In this document: positions 1-10,730 of the stretch, piece by piece
Layout: every line of letters begins with the position of its first letter
Position numbering within the stretch: the first letter of the stretch is position 1
DNA from: Bimuria novae-zelandiae CBS 107.79
Lineage: Eukaryota; Ascomycota; Dothideomycetes; Pleosporales; Didymosphaeriaceae
DNA length: 64,000 nt
Assembly (NCBI GenBank): GCA_010015655.1
Contig: ML976756.1
Coordinates: 90,246-154,245, forward strand
Direction: 5' to 3'
The notes under the pieces: generated by a model
What the model was told of the DNA's origin: nothing
The model's input: only the letters and a program-made list of their open reading frames with translations
The model's database searches: none
Program-made: the position numbers and the translations under genes

Positions 1-385
1 AAGGCGCGGCTGCTGAGCGTCAGCCTTGAGGCCTGTTCCGTCAGGGCCTTGACCAGCTCAGGGTGGCAATGGCCCTGGTTCACGGCGCTGTATGCCGACA
101 GGAAGTCCAGGTAGTGCTTGCCCTCGGGGTCCCACACAGAGCAGCCGCTTGCACGCGAGAAGACTATCCGTGTCAGTGGATTAGGGTCAGAGGAGCATCG
201 TACGTACCGATTGGGAGTGGGTGGTAGTTGTGCGCCGCAAACTTGGCCTCGGCACCGATGGCGGCGTGCGACGACTCGGCGTGGTATTTAGCATGGTCCG
301 GTGCGCCTGTAGGATAGAAAGTGCGCGCAGTAGGCTTCAGCGTGGTCGCGGCCTCGCTCTGGATTGCGCCTGGGGCCATGGTCAA
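1..385 (-). CDS. CAR2: Ornithine aminotransferase, 5' part (cut by window edge)
   Basis: PLP-dependent class III aminotransferase that transfers the delta-amino group of ornithine to 2-oxoglutarate (arginine catabolism and proline synthesis, usually cytosolic in fungi). Exon 1 is 385-208 and exon 2 is 163-1, continuing past the edge. The 44-bp intron (164-207) has a GTACGT donor and an ATAG acceptor, and splicing gives [12 protein letters not shown]. Exon 2 reads [20 protein letters not shown] followed by [12 protein letters not shown], the conserved N-terminal segment of the family; the catalytic lysine lies outside the window. About 113 residues are present. A second Met two codons downstream (379) is an alternative start. 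It is divergent from the eIF2-gamma gene, with about 1 kb between the starts. Family assignment is firm from the motif; the symbol follows the yeast orthologue. Confidence 0.9.
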
Positions 386-1379
386 TTGCTTGCCCTGGGG
401 GTGCGGGTGGGTGCAATGCGGGGTGGTGGGGTGGAGGAATGGTCTTTGTGATGAGGGGGGAAAAAGCTGCTGACCGACTGAGTGACATCTGCTGAAAGAA
501 GCCAGGTCTTTTTAATTCAACTGTGGACCGCTGGAAGCCTATACCTGTACTTAGGGTACAGCTTCGTGTAGAGATGCCATTAGGGTTCGCGCGACGCGGC
601 TCAGCGCGGCCAACGGAAGACGAATGTCAAGCGGAGTTTGGTCACGTAATTGTGAGTGCATTGATTGGACTGCTCGCGCCGTCGCCTTCGGATGTTCTCT
701 TCCAGGCAAGGGGGTGAGGAAGAATATTGTGGAGGCAGCGATGACGGACGTCGGTTTGAGAGGGCAGTATCAGTCGGCAAAGGTTGTGAGAGCCGACAAG
801 CAAAATCTCCTATTCTTGCCTCCGCGGCGGCCTGCCTATTGCTTACATCCACTTACGAGGTACATGTGCATGTCTGTTTGGCAGTTGCATCATCTGCCAA
901 ACTCGTTGATGCTCATGCATGTACGACCGATCATTGCGCTCTCTCCCACCGCTCGAAAGCAGAGAGAAACCGCACCCAAGATCCGTCGCGTCTTGTTCTC
1001 CACGACACAGACGGTTTTCGTTCTCATGGAAACCTCACACTGCCCGTAGGGAGCGGGTGTCTCGAACCGAAAATGCTTTTAAGTGCGTGTGATAAATTTG
1101 CGTTGTTCATGGAGCGGACTCGAGGCGCGCGCAGCAGATTTTATCGTTGCGGGCGGCGGCGCTCGGAGTTTCTGTTTCCCCGGGCACATGGGCCAGCAGG
1201 CGCGACCCCGCCACAGCTGCATGGAGTCATGGTGCTTTTTCGCTCTGCGTGTGCGCTCATCCCAAAATACACATACATCCACCACCCATTCACTGCTGCT
1301 TTCGCCAATCTGACCGGCACATTTTCTCTTTCCTACCCTCCGCTCCCCATCCCGAAACACCTTTGTCCCCGCCGCAATC
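386..1379. promoter_or_regulatory. Divergent intergenic region, OAT / eIF2-gamma
   Basis: About 1 kb between two divergent starts, so it should hold both promoters and 5' UTRs. Pyrimidine-rich tracts lie just upstream of the eIF2-gamma ATG (about 1315-1370), as is common at fungal transcription starts. The open frames across it overlap each other on both strands and resemble no protein I recognise. Confidence 0.5.
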
Positions 1380-3034
1380 ATGGATTCCGAGTCCGAGCAC
1401 GACCACCGCGACGACGAGAGCGTGTCCGAAGCCGAAGAGGTGGATGAGACCAAGCCCAAGTCTTCCCTTAAGAAGCCACGGGATGCCCTTCCGCCCGTCG
1501 AGCGCCCAGAGCTCCCCGAGCAGCCCGACCCAGAGACTGTCGACTTCTCGACGCTGAACCCACTGTCGCCCGAGATCATCTCCCGCCAGGCCACAATCAA
1601 CATTGGCACAATCGGCCACGTCGCTCACGGCAAGAGTACTGTGGTCAAGGCTATCTCGGGCGTACAGACGGTCCGCTTCAAGAATGAACTCGAGCGCAAC
1701 ATCACCATCAAGCTCGGCTATGCCAACGCGAAGATCTACCAGTGCGACAATCCCGAGTGCCCGCGCCCAACATGCTACCGGTCGTACAAGAGCGAGAAGG
1801 AGGTAGATCCTCCGTGTGAGCGGGATGGCTGTGGCGGCAAATACCGGCTGAAGCGCCATGTATCCTTCGTGGACTGTCCTGGCCACGACATTCTCATGAG
1901 TACTATGTTGTCTGGAGCCGCAGTCATGGATGCGGCCCTGCTCCTCATCGCCGGCAACGAGACGTGCCCGCAACCGCAGACCAGCGAGCATCTTGCTGCT
2001 ATCGAAATCATGAAGCTCAATCACATCATAATCCTCCAGAACAAGGTGGATCTGATGAGAGAGGACAATGCCGCAGCACATTATGACTCGATATTAAAGT
2101 TCATCCGAGGAACAGTCGCCGACGGCTCGCCCATCATACCTATTTCTGCCCAGCTCAAGTTTAACATTGACGCTATTAACGAGCATCTTATCACAAAGAT
2201 ACCCGTGCCCGTTCGAGACTTCAGCGCAAAGCCGCATATGATTGTCATTCGATCTTTCGACGTCAACAAGCCCGGTGCAGAGATTGACGAACTGAAGGGC
2301 GGTGTTGCCGGAGGCAGCATTCTGACTGGGGTGCTGAAGCTAGGGGACGAAATCGAAATCAGGCCGGGTATCGTGTCCAAGGACAGCCAGGGCAAGATCC
2401 AATGCAAGCCCATCTACTCCAGGGTCGTGTCGTTGTTCGCTGAACACAACGATCTGAAGTTTGCTGTGCCTGGTGGTCTTATCGGTATGTTTCTTCGCAT
2501 TAGAATTTCAATATGTTGTCTGACCACAATCAGGTGTTGGTACTCGGGTCGATCCCACCCTCTGCCGTGCTGATCGCTTGGTCGGATTCGTGTTGGGTTT
2601 GCGCGGCCATCTCCCCAACATCTACACCGAGATCGAAGTCAATTACTTCTTGCTCAGGAGACTCCTCGGAGTCAAGACGGCCGATGGCAAACAGGCTAAG
2701 GTCGCGAAGCTGGCTAAGAACGAGGTTCTGGTATGTATTAATTCAGCCGCGGTGCATTTAAGACTTGTCTAACAGAGTCTAGATGGTCAATATTGGATCT
2801 ACGGCCACTGGTGCCAAGGTTATAGCTGTGCGAGCAGATGCCGCCCGTCTGCAACTCACTTCTCCGGCATGCACAGAGATTGGCGAGAAGGTCGCCTTGT
2901 CAAGAAGGATAGAAAAGCACTGGCGTCTGATTGGTTGGGCAAACATTGTTGCGTAAGTTTTGCAGCATCGTTCTGGGCTATTACTCCTCTGACGTGTTTG
3001 CAGTGGAAACATACTTGAGCCGCTCAAAGATTAA
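1380..3034 (+). CDS. GCD11: Translation initiation factor eIF2 subunit gamma
   Basis: GTPase subunit of eIF2, which carries initiator Met-tRNA to the 40S ribosome. Four exons (1380-2484, 2534-2730, 2783-2952, 3004-3034) join to 500 residues, the normal family length. The introns are 49, 52 and 51 bp with GTATGT/GTAAGT donors and CAG/TAG acceptors. Visible motifs: G1 GHVAHGKS (about residues 79-86), G3 DCPGH (165-169), G4 NKVD (221-224), and the eIF2-gamma cysteine pairs C122/C127 and C146/C151 that form the zinc-binding knuckle. An acidic, poorly conserved N-terminal tail precedes the G domain. The third intron leaves only ten codons in the last exon, ending LEPLKD. Start choice: first ATG of the frame, after a pyrimidine-rich leader. 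Next gene upstream is divergent; a transposon island lies downstream. No breaks seen. Confidence 0.97.
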
Positions 3035-3555
3035 GAGAACAAAGAAGCGGGACATTCGGCGGCGGTCATCATTTGAAGTGGTGACAGACGAAGGGGTGCC
3101 AAGAACATGGAGCAAGGAGGTGCAAAAGTTTCTTCATCCGTTCGAGGAGTGCCGAACCGCAGTGTGCCTACTCTAGCCTTCATGGCGGGCATTTGGCTAC
3201 GGATAACAGCACGAAGACTGGCCACAGTTACCAGATATGGGAGTAGGTGATGAAGAAGGAAGCACAACATCAATTATAGAATCGTGCGCAGTCCTTGTTC
3301 AAAGCATGTCTTATTGGGTACCTCATCCCACAAACCAAGACCCTGACATAGTATCATTGGATCAAATAGTATCTGACCTACGATGCATGTGATGATGGAT
3401 CCTCCAGGGCTGTAGAGTCTGTCTTTCTGCACGTATGTTCACGAGAACTGGGGAGATTTCGGCCCTGGTACTTGTACATGTTCGCGATATCGATTTTCTA
3501 TGCCATTGGTGTTAGATAGCAGATACTGGGGTCACCACTGTGCAAAAGGCACTAA
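3035..3555. other. Intergenic, eIF2-gamma 3' flank
   Basis: 521 bp of normal base composition between the eIF2-gamma stop and the left end of the transposon island. It presumably holds the 3' UTR. No gene, repeat or RNA is recognisable. Confidence 0.5.
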
Positions 3556-3604
3556 TAGGGATGTGCCGATACCGTATTTTTCCGAGCATCTCTGTATGGC
3601 TGCT

Positions 3605-3745
3605 GAGATTTGTCCCCAAAGTTTTGAGATTTGTCCCCAAAGTTTTGAGATTTGTCCCCAAAGTTTTGAGATTTGTCCCCAAAGTTTTGAGATTTGTCCC
3701 CAAAGTTTTGAGATTTGTCCCCAAGATGAGATTTGTCCCCAACGC
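3605..3745. repeat. 21-bp tandem array built from the element's terminal repeat
   Basis: Five copies of GAGATTTGTCCCCAAAGTTTT (3605-3709), a shortened copy (3710-3727) and a final copy that runs into AACGCTA. The single-copy right TIR (inverted, about 4695-4722) reads GAGATTTGTCCCCAACGCTA, so the last copy matches the ancestral TIR and the others are an expansion of it. Confidence 0.9.
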
Positions 3746-3858
3746 TAACCACACTTCGACTAGTGCCAAATAAATTACAATAATTAAAATGCACAGCAAT
3801 GCAGACTGAACAACCAGGTAACGCCTGACTATAAAAGTACATATAATGAGACTATCTC

Positions 3859-4640
3859 CTACTGACGTCGATGTCTCTTGCGCGGGCTAAGAGATTTCCA
3901 TGCATCTGGAGCTGCTATTGCTGCAGCCCGCTTGGGTCGCTGCGCAGGCTCATCCCTGGTCTCAAGGAGCGCATTTTGAGCATCAACCTGCGCAAACGTC
4001 TCAGCGTAGAACGCCTCTATATCTCTGAAATGATAGTTCCAGGCCATAGTCTGTCACGGTTTATGGCTCTTACTCTACAAGATAGTTGCTCCTACCTTGA
4101 CATGGTTGCGACTTACCTTCTTTCTGTCTAGGACTAGCGTTGTTTGTGCCTGCGCACCTATACCTTCTGTAGCTTCTAGATAGAACAACCTCAGTTCAAT
4201 CCTGCAATCTTTTCCACTGCGTACTGTCCGCTCAGCGCTCTGCTCACCGCGACATAGTCAGAGTACAGGAAACGAAAAATCTTTCTATAGCAAGAGCCAT
4301 GTTCCGTGCTTTAACCAACTCTACTGGATTGTCTTCCTGTCCTGTTTCTACCAAGAAGTTGTTCGCTGCAAATTTGTTGTTATACTAACATATAATAGCT
4401 TGAGACCGTTAATTCTCGATATCAGCAAGAAATTCTTGTAATGACGGAGCCCGCTAGGCTGGAGGCGATGCTACTGTGACATACACTGCAACAGCCGCAG
4501 GCGGAGACGAGCGAGGGTATACAACACTAGGCATAGAGGCAGGTGCAGGAATCAATAGAGATATACATATAGTTACAGGGCCCGCATTTACTACAGAAGT
4601 AGGAGCCGACACAGTAACAGATGTACTTGTCGCGATAGTC
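3859..4640 (-). pseudogene. Broken internal reading frame of the nested TIR element
   Basis: On the minus strand, coding-like stretches read toward 3859: SLQEFLADIEN, then after in-frame stops NNFLVETGQEDNPVELVKAR and NMALAIERFF, and at the 3' end MAWNYHFRDIEAFYAE ... RAAAIAAPDAWKSLSPRKRH before a stop. The frame is interrupted by stops and shifts. The basic C-terminus and placement inside the TIRs suggest the remains of the element's own protein. I do not recognise the family; no zinc finger or DDE core is visible. Confidence 0.4.
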
Positions 4641-5141
4641 TCGCCTCTATAAATTACGCGTTAAACTAAGTTGAGGCAGTAACTTTCGCTAACACTAGCG
4701 TTGGGGACAAATCTCAGCAGCCTCTCTGTATATACGTATTTCCGGTATTTTCGTACATTCTTGGCACGGTTAATTGAGCCAATCGGTGCCTTTCTCGGCC
4801 CTATCACACATACCGTAGACTTTTGCAGATAATGGTTTCGCTAGGACGTGCACGCTAAACCATATGGAGTATGATCGGCGTGTGTACGTAATTGCCAAGT
4901 ATTAGATTCTCAGGATGGAATCTCCGTTGTTCGTACACCTTATTCTCTCACAAAAGTAACGACAGAACCATCCTGGTCAAATCTTAATATTTTTTAGTGT
5001 TTTATATGTCAATTTGCTCGTCTTGGCGACCTGGTTTTTCTAGAATTTAAAATTTCTAGGGGTATACGCGGGGTAGCAACATTTGCCACCTACCTGTTAA
5101 AGTCGCTCATTATCATACTGCTCGTCCTCATCACCGCCAGC

Positions 5142-7800
5142 ATGCCCCCTAAACGCAAGAAACTCGGTCGCCCACGTAAAGACGTCGCTATATACGGTAC
5201 TAAAGATGCCAGATCTGGTGTTTCTCGTCGATCATACACCCGAGAAGAGAAGGCAGAGGTTATTAATTGGATCCGGGATGAAGAGAACTAGGTGTGGGAT
5301 CCGTACGGTAACCGCATCGCTAGGGTATGGTCAGGCCTGCAGTGGGATGGCGATATACGCCCCCCTACCGCCCAAGAAGTCACGAGGAAGTTCGATTGGA
5401 AGCAGTATAATCAATCCTGCCTATCCCTCTGGTGGTTACAGCGTGATAAAATTATATATGAGCAACCTGCACGGAGCCGGAAGCATGTGGTTGCGAAGCG
5501 TGAGTGCTGGCCTGTCCTAGAAGCTACATTATACCAACGCTTCTGCATCGCTAGGCAAGAAGGACGCCGTATAACAATGGTATGGTTTAAAAGGCAGACG
5601 GATGAGCTCTACATGTTGATCTATGAGTCCCGACGTTCTCAGGTAAGTAACTTTATCCTTTGTGGAGCAATATTGACGCATGTAGTTTGGGTATAGTGTT
5701 GGCTGGTTCATCGCATTTCGGCGGCGCTACTTCATTACATGGCGAGCAATAACAAAACAGGCGCAACAGGTGCCTGAGGACCTAAAGCCAAAGGCAGAAA
5801 GCTTCGTACGCTTTATTAGACGGCAGAATAATTTAATCCGGGATGGTTTATATACTGGGTTGTCGCGATTTCCCTACATGGCGATACTGAATTTGGATGA
5901 GACCCCAGTGCCGTACGAGTATGTCGATGGCCACACATATCATCACCAAGGCGCCAAAACAGTACAATACAAAATAACGAGATCAGGGTGGCAAAATCGG
6001 CAGGCAACAGTCGTCCTAATCGTCTCAGCGGACGGACAACCCCTACAGGCAATTGTTATATTTCATGGGGTACCCGGCGGCCGTATTTATACACATGAAC
6101 GGGAGAGCTGGCGAGACATCAATGTGCAGGTCTACATCAACGCCAAAGCCTAGAACAACGCTAATCTCATAATAAATTAGATAGAGGATTATCTTAAGAC
6201 CTACATGACTAAACGCAGCATCTCCAAATTACTATTAGTAATAGATTCTATTAGGTTTTACGTTACTAATGAGGTGCGTGATGCGCTTAAGAAGCTGCGG
6301 GTTACGCTAGCGATAATACTAGGAGGATGTACTTTAGTACTGCAACCTCTCGACACACATATTAACAAGCCATTTAAACGCTATATAAAACAAGAAACAG
6401 AGAGACTAATAGGTGGGCGAGATCCGGCAGAGCTTGTTCCTAAAACTCTACGATTTATCACTGTTTAGGCTACGGAGCGCGCGCTTAAGCAAATACCTGA
6501 GGATCTTATTAGGAAATTGTTCATCCAAACAGGCATCTCTATCGCCCCCAACGGCAGCGAGGATCACCTAGTAAAGCTAAATCAAGGCTTGCAGGTAACA
6601 TGGGACGGCTAGGAGGACGCGAAGGACCTAATTTTACATGTTAAAACTAAGTTTAATAAATTAATTAACCTCACGACGGTCGCGTGCGTTGACGGGGCAT
6701 ACAAATAGGTTTATAAGGGCCTATACGCCGCGGCGCCTATTAAAGCTAAAAGCACCACTAGTAAGTGGCAGGCATACGTTGGATGGAGTATACAACAACT
6801 CAAGGAGATTCTCCGCAGCAGAAAGGTGCCTGGGTATAGCGTTTTTACTAAGGAGCAATGCCTACAGAGATTGCTCGACGATGACGCTCAGGAGGCTGCA
6901 TCCAACGATGTAAATCGACGCCAGGTTCTCGCAGAGATCTCAGCAAACAAACCACCAAAACCAACGATGATTGCACCAGATGACTGGGAAGCACGTGAGC
7001 TAGCCAAGGGCAACGTATTCACATCATCATTTGACTCGCAGTCGTCGGTTGCCCTATACGAGAGCTCTACATCGCAGGCCTCCCAGGACTCTACATATGC
7101 CACCCAGCGTCAACTTCAACCTCAGCNNNNNNNNNNNNNNNNNNNNNNNNNNNNNNNNNNNNNNNNNNNNNNNNNNNNNNNNNNNNNNNNNNNNNNNNNN
7201 NNNNNNNNNNNNNNNNNNNNNNNNNNNNNNNNNNNNNNNNNNNNNNNNNNNNNNNNNNNNNNNNNNNNNNNNNNNNNNNNNNNNNNNNNNNNNNNNNNNN
7301 NNNNNNNNNNNNNNNNNNNNNNNNNNNNNNNNNNNNNNNNNNNNNNNNNNNNNNNNNNNNNNNNNNNNNNNNNNNNNNNNNNNNNNNNNNNNNNNNNNNN
7401 NNNNNNNNNNNNNNNNNNNNNNNNNNNNNNNNNNNNNNNNNNNNNNNNNNNNNNNNNNNNNNNNNNNNNNNNNNNNNNNNNNNNNNNNNNNNNNNNNNNN
7501 NNNNNNNNNNNNNNNNNNNNNNNNNNNNNNNNNNNNNNNNNNNNNNNNNNNNNNNNNNNNNNNNNNNNNNNNNNNNNNNNNNNNNNNNNNNNNNNNNNNN
7601 NNNNNNNNNNNNNNNNNNNNNNNNNNNNNNNNNNNNNNNNNNNNNNNNNNNNNNNNNNNNNNNNNNNNNNNNNNNNNNNNNNNNNNNNNNNNNNNNNNNN
7701 NNNNNNGACAGGTTACAATGGCCCGGAGGCCCTCGAAGGTGACCTCGACGTCCTCGCTTTCGAACGGAGTACGCGGCATTTGATGGATATCACCAATTAA
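5142..7800 (+). pseudogene. Pogo/CENP-B-like DDE_1 transposase, six in-frame TAG codons
   Basis: Starts MPPKRKKLGRPRKDV (AT-hook-like), followed by a psq-type helix (YTREEKAEVINWI), a Tc5/CENPB-type DNA-binding region (CWPVLEATLYQRF) and the DDE_1 catalytic core: AILNLDETPVPYE, LLLVIDSIRFYVTNEV and VLQPLDTHINKPFKRYIKQE. A 43-bp intron (5643-5685) restores the frame (SRRSQ-FGYSVGWF). Six internal stops are all TAG (the first at 5289) and fall where a Trp would be natural, for example KA*NN, N*IEDYLK and TV*ATERAL. TGG to TAG is the change RIP makes (CpA to TpA on the other strand). The frame runs into the gap at 7127 and resumes after it (GYNGPEALEGDLDV), ending at 7800. It lies inside the 3556-7997 element. 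Confidence 0.85.
7127..7706. other. Assembly gap (580 N)
   Basis: A run of 580 N inside the transposase pseudogene. The frame before and after the gap agrees if its length is right, but the true length is unknown. Confidence 0.99.
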
Positions 7801-7997
7801 CAATAAACAAAGTACCAAGACGATGCCTGGAGGGCAAGATAAGCAATCCAGATGCAAGCTCCATACAAATTTATCCTTTGAAGTCATTTTCCAGCAGCAT
7901 TTACCCGCCTTAGCATACAGGCCCAATCCTACGATACGCGTATCGATATCGTACGGTAAGAAAAATACGGTATTCCGTATTATACGGCCCATCCCTA

Positions 7998-9062
7998 GGC
8001 ACTAAGCCTTCGGCAATCACATAAGCACCCGAAGCTTTTACTAGGGCCCGAGATGTGAGGACAAGGAGGTACATATGCCCTCTCTCGAGCTTAGCGGGTA
8101 GGGACAAGTTCTTATGTTACATATGTAGATCTATTATTACCCCGAATCACGGGCATATAAGGGTAATCAGGTTCTATAACCGGGAAATGCGATGTGGCGT
8201 AGTCAAGATGGCGGACTGCACTCACCGCATGCTGATGTTGCAGACGCGTAATGTACTGAGGTCGCTTGTTTCAGCACCGTCCATCACTGCTTTTGAACTC
8301 CACCTCCTACACCGTGTCCGCTTCTATTCTAGTCCGGCGTGCGTCTCGGCATGCCCAGGGTATGCACGCCTGGCTGCTCTCGGGGCCTGCCAAGCTTCGC
8401 CCCCGCATGCTCAGCTTCTGACGGCGGGTGTTTACAACTTTGAATGCCAGAGCCTACCCGTACCCGTACTCTATTGTAAGCCTACTCATCGCGCCAAGCC
8501 GTCTCCTTTTCAACAGGCCTGTGTCCTGTCGCGGCGTCGACTCCCCCAATGGCTGCGCTCGTCCACACGCCACTCTTGCTGCGCTGCGCCCGAACCAGCA
8601 ACCGCGACGCATCCTCATCTCAGGGCCCCCCGCGCGAGAAGGGCGCTCGCCGCTCAGGGGCCAATCCCGAGATGCATCTTCAATAGGGCTGGCCTTGCGC
8701 TGTCTTGGCCTTCTTGGCACCCACCGGGCGCCGCCCCTGCGAAGACTGAAATCGGTGGCCGCGTGCGCGCATTCGGGGTGGGGAATGTGTGCGAGTCGCG
8801 AATTATATCATGCCGGATAGCCGTGTCACCATCAATATCGAGGCGCGGTTCTTGTTCAGTCTTTTTATCGTGCCTTTGTATTGCATTGTCGCGCTCGTAG
8901 TCGTCGTTTTTTCTACCTTCTCAGCAGGCTGAAAGGCGTCTCCGCTCCTTCAGCCGTCCGCTCGTTTCGCCGTATTCGTCTTGGCTGCGCGTCGCATTCA
9001 TCAACGTCCGCTGCGCTCTCTTCCTCACCGCCTGGTCCTCCTATGATCCCGAGCGAGTCCAG
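7998..9062. other. Intergenic / 5' region of the acyltransferase gene
   Basis: Begins with the second copy of the 8-bp target duplication (7998-8005). From about 8200 the composition is normal genic DNA. A long open frame (8055-8900) has no protein-like pattern and is probably chance. Positions 8925-9062 are open in the frame of the downstream acyltransferase, look protein-like (SWLRVAFINVRCALFLTAWS) and probably belong to it. A 55-bp intron (8870-8924, GTGCCT...TCAG) could join an ATG at 8810 in frame, but the donor is weak. Confidence 0.45.
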
Positions 9063-10521
9063 ATGGCCATTGGAAAGGAGGGAAACGTGAAGTGGGTGGA
9101 TGTGAGTACTGGCACCGGTGGTACCACGCAGGCAGCAGGGCACTAACGCATCATTCCACCCAGGGCCTTCGAGGCTTCGCATCCGCTCTCGTCGTTCTCA
9201 CACACATATGTCGCGCCTGGGCCGGCACGCTCTTCTGGGCCACGACCGCCCAGAACACACCACCCCAGCTGCTGCAGCTGCCGTTCCTGCGCGTGCTCAT
9301 CCAGGGCCGCCTCGGCGTGTCCATCTTCGCCTTTGTCACGGGCTACGTCTGCGCCCTCAAGCCGCTGAAGCTATACCGCCAGGATAAGCACGAGGCCGCC
9401 TTCGTGTCCATCTCCAAGTCGGCTCTCCGCCGCTTCCCGCGCCTGTTTCTGCCCTCGGCCGCCGCGACAGTGCTGTCATGGGTCATCTGCGAGCTGGGGC
9501 TCTATTCGGTCGCAGCCCACGCCGACTCGGGCTGGATTGCCCAGATCCCACCGCGCAAGGGCAGCTTGTTTCCCGCCGTGGGCAACCTCGTCTATGAGAC
9601 GGGCGCCATCTGGATCAAACGTAACAACGAGTACGACCGCAACCAATGGACCATGCTGCCACTACTACAGGAGAGCATCAAGATCTACGCGTTCCTGATC
9701 GCTGTGGCCTACATCAGACCGCGCTACCGCATGTTGACGAGCTTTGGCATGTTCGCCTACTACTGGATGAGCAACGACCGTTAGTTTCTATCCCCTTCTC
9801 TCTGCGGTGCCGAACTGACCCATGTGTAGCCGTCTTCGGCATGCTCGGCTTCTGGGGCGTCCTCATCGCCGAGCTCCAGTTCGAGCCCGCAACCGCCCGC
9901 TTCGTCGACCAGCAGCGCATCCTCGCGCCTGTGCTCTCCGCTGTGCTCGTCTTCAGCGGCTTCTACATTGCCTCGTACCCCGAAGGCCACGCCGAGTGGA
10001 TGCCCTGGTCCGACAACCTCACCCACTTCCTCCAGCCCAACCTCCCCGAGAACCCCGACATGCCTCGTTTCTCCAGCGGCATCGGCCTCATGCTTGCCGC
10101 CGTCGGCATCGTCCTGAGCCCGCGCTTGCAAGAGCTCCTGGCTAGTCGGATTCTGCTGTTCTTCGGGAAGATGGGGTTTGCTGTGTATCTGCTGCACGGA
10201 ACGCTCATGAAGACGCTCCTGACTTGGATGGTGTATGGTATCAGTGTGCCTGCAGACCAAAAGGACGACAAGGGCCAGTTGCAGATAACGCGGATGAAGT
10301 ACCCTGGGCACCAGACGCTGGTCATGTGTCTACTCTTCTTCTTTCCAATTTTGTACGGTTCGGCGTATGCGTGGACCCAGTACGTCGATCCGTGGTGCGA
10401 GCGGATGACAAACAAGCTGGTCAACTTGATCAAGCCGGATGAATCGAAGGGGAACGGGTACATACCCATGGGCAGCGTGCAGGTGCAGCCAAACGGCCAC
10501 GGACCCATACACGCGGCATAG
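9063..10521 (+). CDS. Acyltransferase-3 family multi-pass membrane protein
   Basis: Integral membrane acyltransferase of the Acyl_transf_3 group, whose members O-acylate sugars, lipids or small molecules; the substrate is not known here. Exons 9063-9101, 9164-9779 and 9830-10521 give 448 residues from this Met. Introns of 62 bp (CTAAC branch) and 50 bp fit well. The family signature follows the first junction (VKWVDGLRGFASALVVLTHI), then FLRVLIQGRLGVSIFAFVTGY, several hydrophobic helices, and a late ILLFFGKMGFAVYLLHGTLM segment. The C-terminal tail is short and polar. The true start is probably upstream: in-frame DNA from 8925 reads like the same protein, but an in-frame stop at 8898 means an extra 5' exon is needed. 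9063 is therefore the conservative start. Convergent with the PLAC8 gene (209 bp between stops). Confidence 0.85.
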
Positions 10522-10730
10522 CGGTGGCGAACATTTATGGCTTCTTTCTGTATATGCATAATAGGCGCAGCGTTGTTGTATAAGATCTCCATTCATAGCA
10601 ATCGAGGGTTGTACAAAATCCTAGGAGAGAAGAGTTCCGAGACAGCTGCTATGCCATTACCGCACACCCACGTTCCCATCCGCCCTTGCTTCCATACGCC
10701 TTCCCGTTCGCAATCAGCCCACGCACGCGC

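Larger units (their letters stand above)
3598..4722 (-). mobile_element. 1,125-bp TIR element with 9-bp target duplication (MULE-like), nested
   Basis: Inverted ends begin GGCTGCTGAGATTTGTCC, and the right end is the exact inverse (to 4722). They are flanked by a perfect 9-bp direct repeat TCTCTGTAT (3589-3597 and 4723-4731). A 9-bp duplication fits Mutator-like elements (8-11 bp, usually 9). The element sits 40 bp inside the left end of the 3556-7997 transposon, so it inserted later. The left terminal repeat has been expanded into a 21-bp tandem array. Inside, only a broken minus-strand reading frame remains (see 3859-4640), so it is non-autonomous or a decayed copy. Superfamily is inferred from duplication length, not from a recognised transposase. 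Confidence 0.8.
3556..7997 (+). mobile_element. DNA transposon with hAT-like ends, carrying a pogo-type transposase
   Basis: The ends are inverted: left TAGGGATGTGCCG (from 3556), right CGGCCCATCCCTA (to 7997). An identical 8-bp direct repeat, GGCACTAA, lies immediately outside each end (3548-3555 and 7998-8005). Subterminal ATACCGTATTTTT motifs also occur inverted on both sides. An 8-bp duplication and a TAGGG start are typical of hAT elements, yet the only transposase inside is a DDE_1 (pogo/CENP-B-like) pseudogene at 5142-7800. Either this is a DDE_1 element with an 8-bp duplication, or a pogo element sits inside hAT ends; I found no second set of TIRs with a TA duplication. If the element is instead cut as GGGATG...CATCCC, the duplication would be TA. 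It contains a second transposon (3598-4722) and a 580-base gap. Confidence 0.75.

Noticed and set aside
665..1447. 260-codon open frame overlapping the eIF2-gamma promoter and start
   Set aside because: No protein-like pattern, and it conflicts with the certain eIF2-gamma start and its 5' UTR; a chance frame in GC-rich DNA.
1290..2081. 263-codon minus-strand frame opposite eIF2-gamma
   Set aside because: Mirror frame of the strongly conserved eIF2-gamma exon 1.
3600..3750. 21-bp repeats as a CRISPR array or a coding repeat
   Set aside because: Head-to-tail with no spacers, in a eukaryote, and derived from the transposon's terminal repeat.
8055..8900. 281-codon open frame upstream of the acyltransferase
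   Set aside because: Low-complexity Arg/Ser/Pro/Ala content with no recognisable domain; overlaps other frames on both strands.
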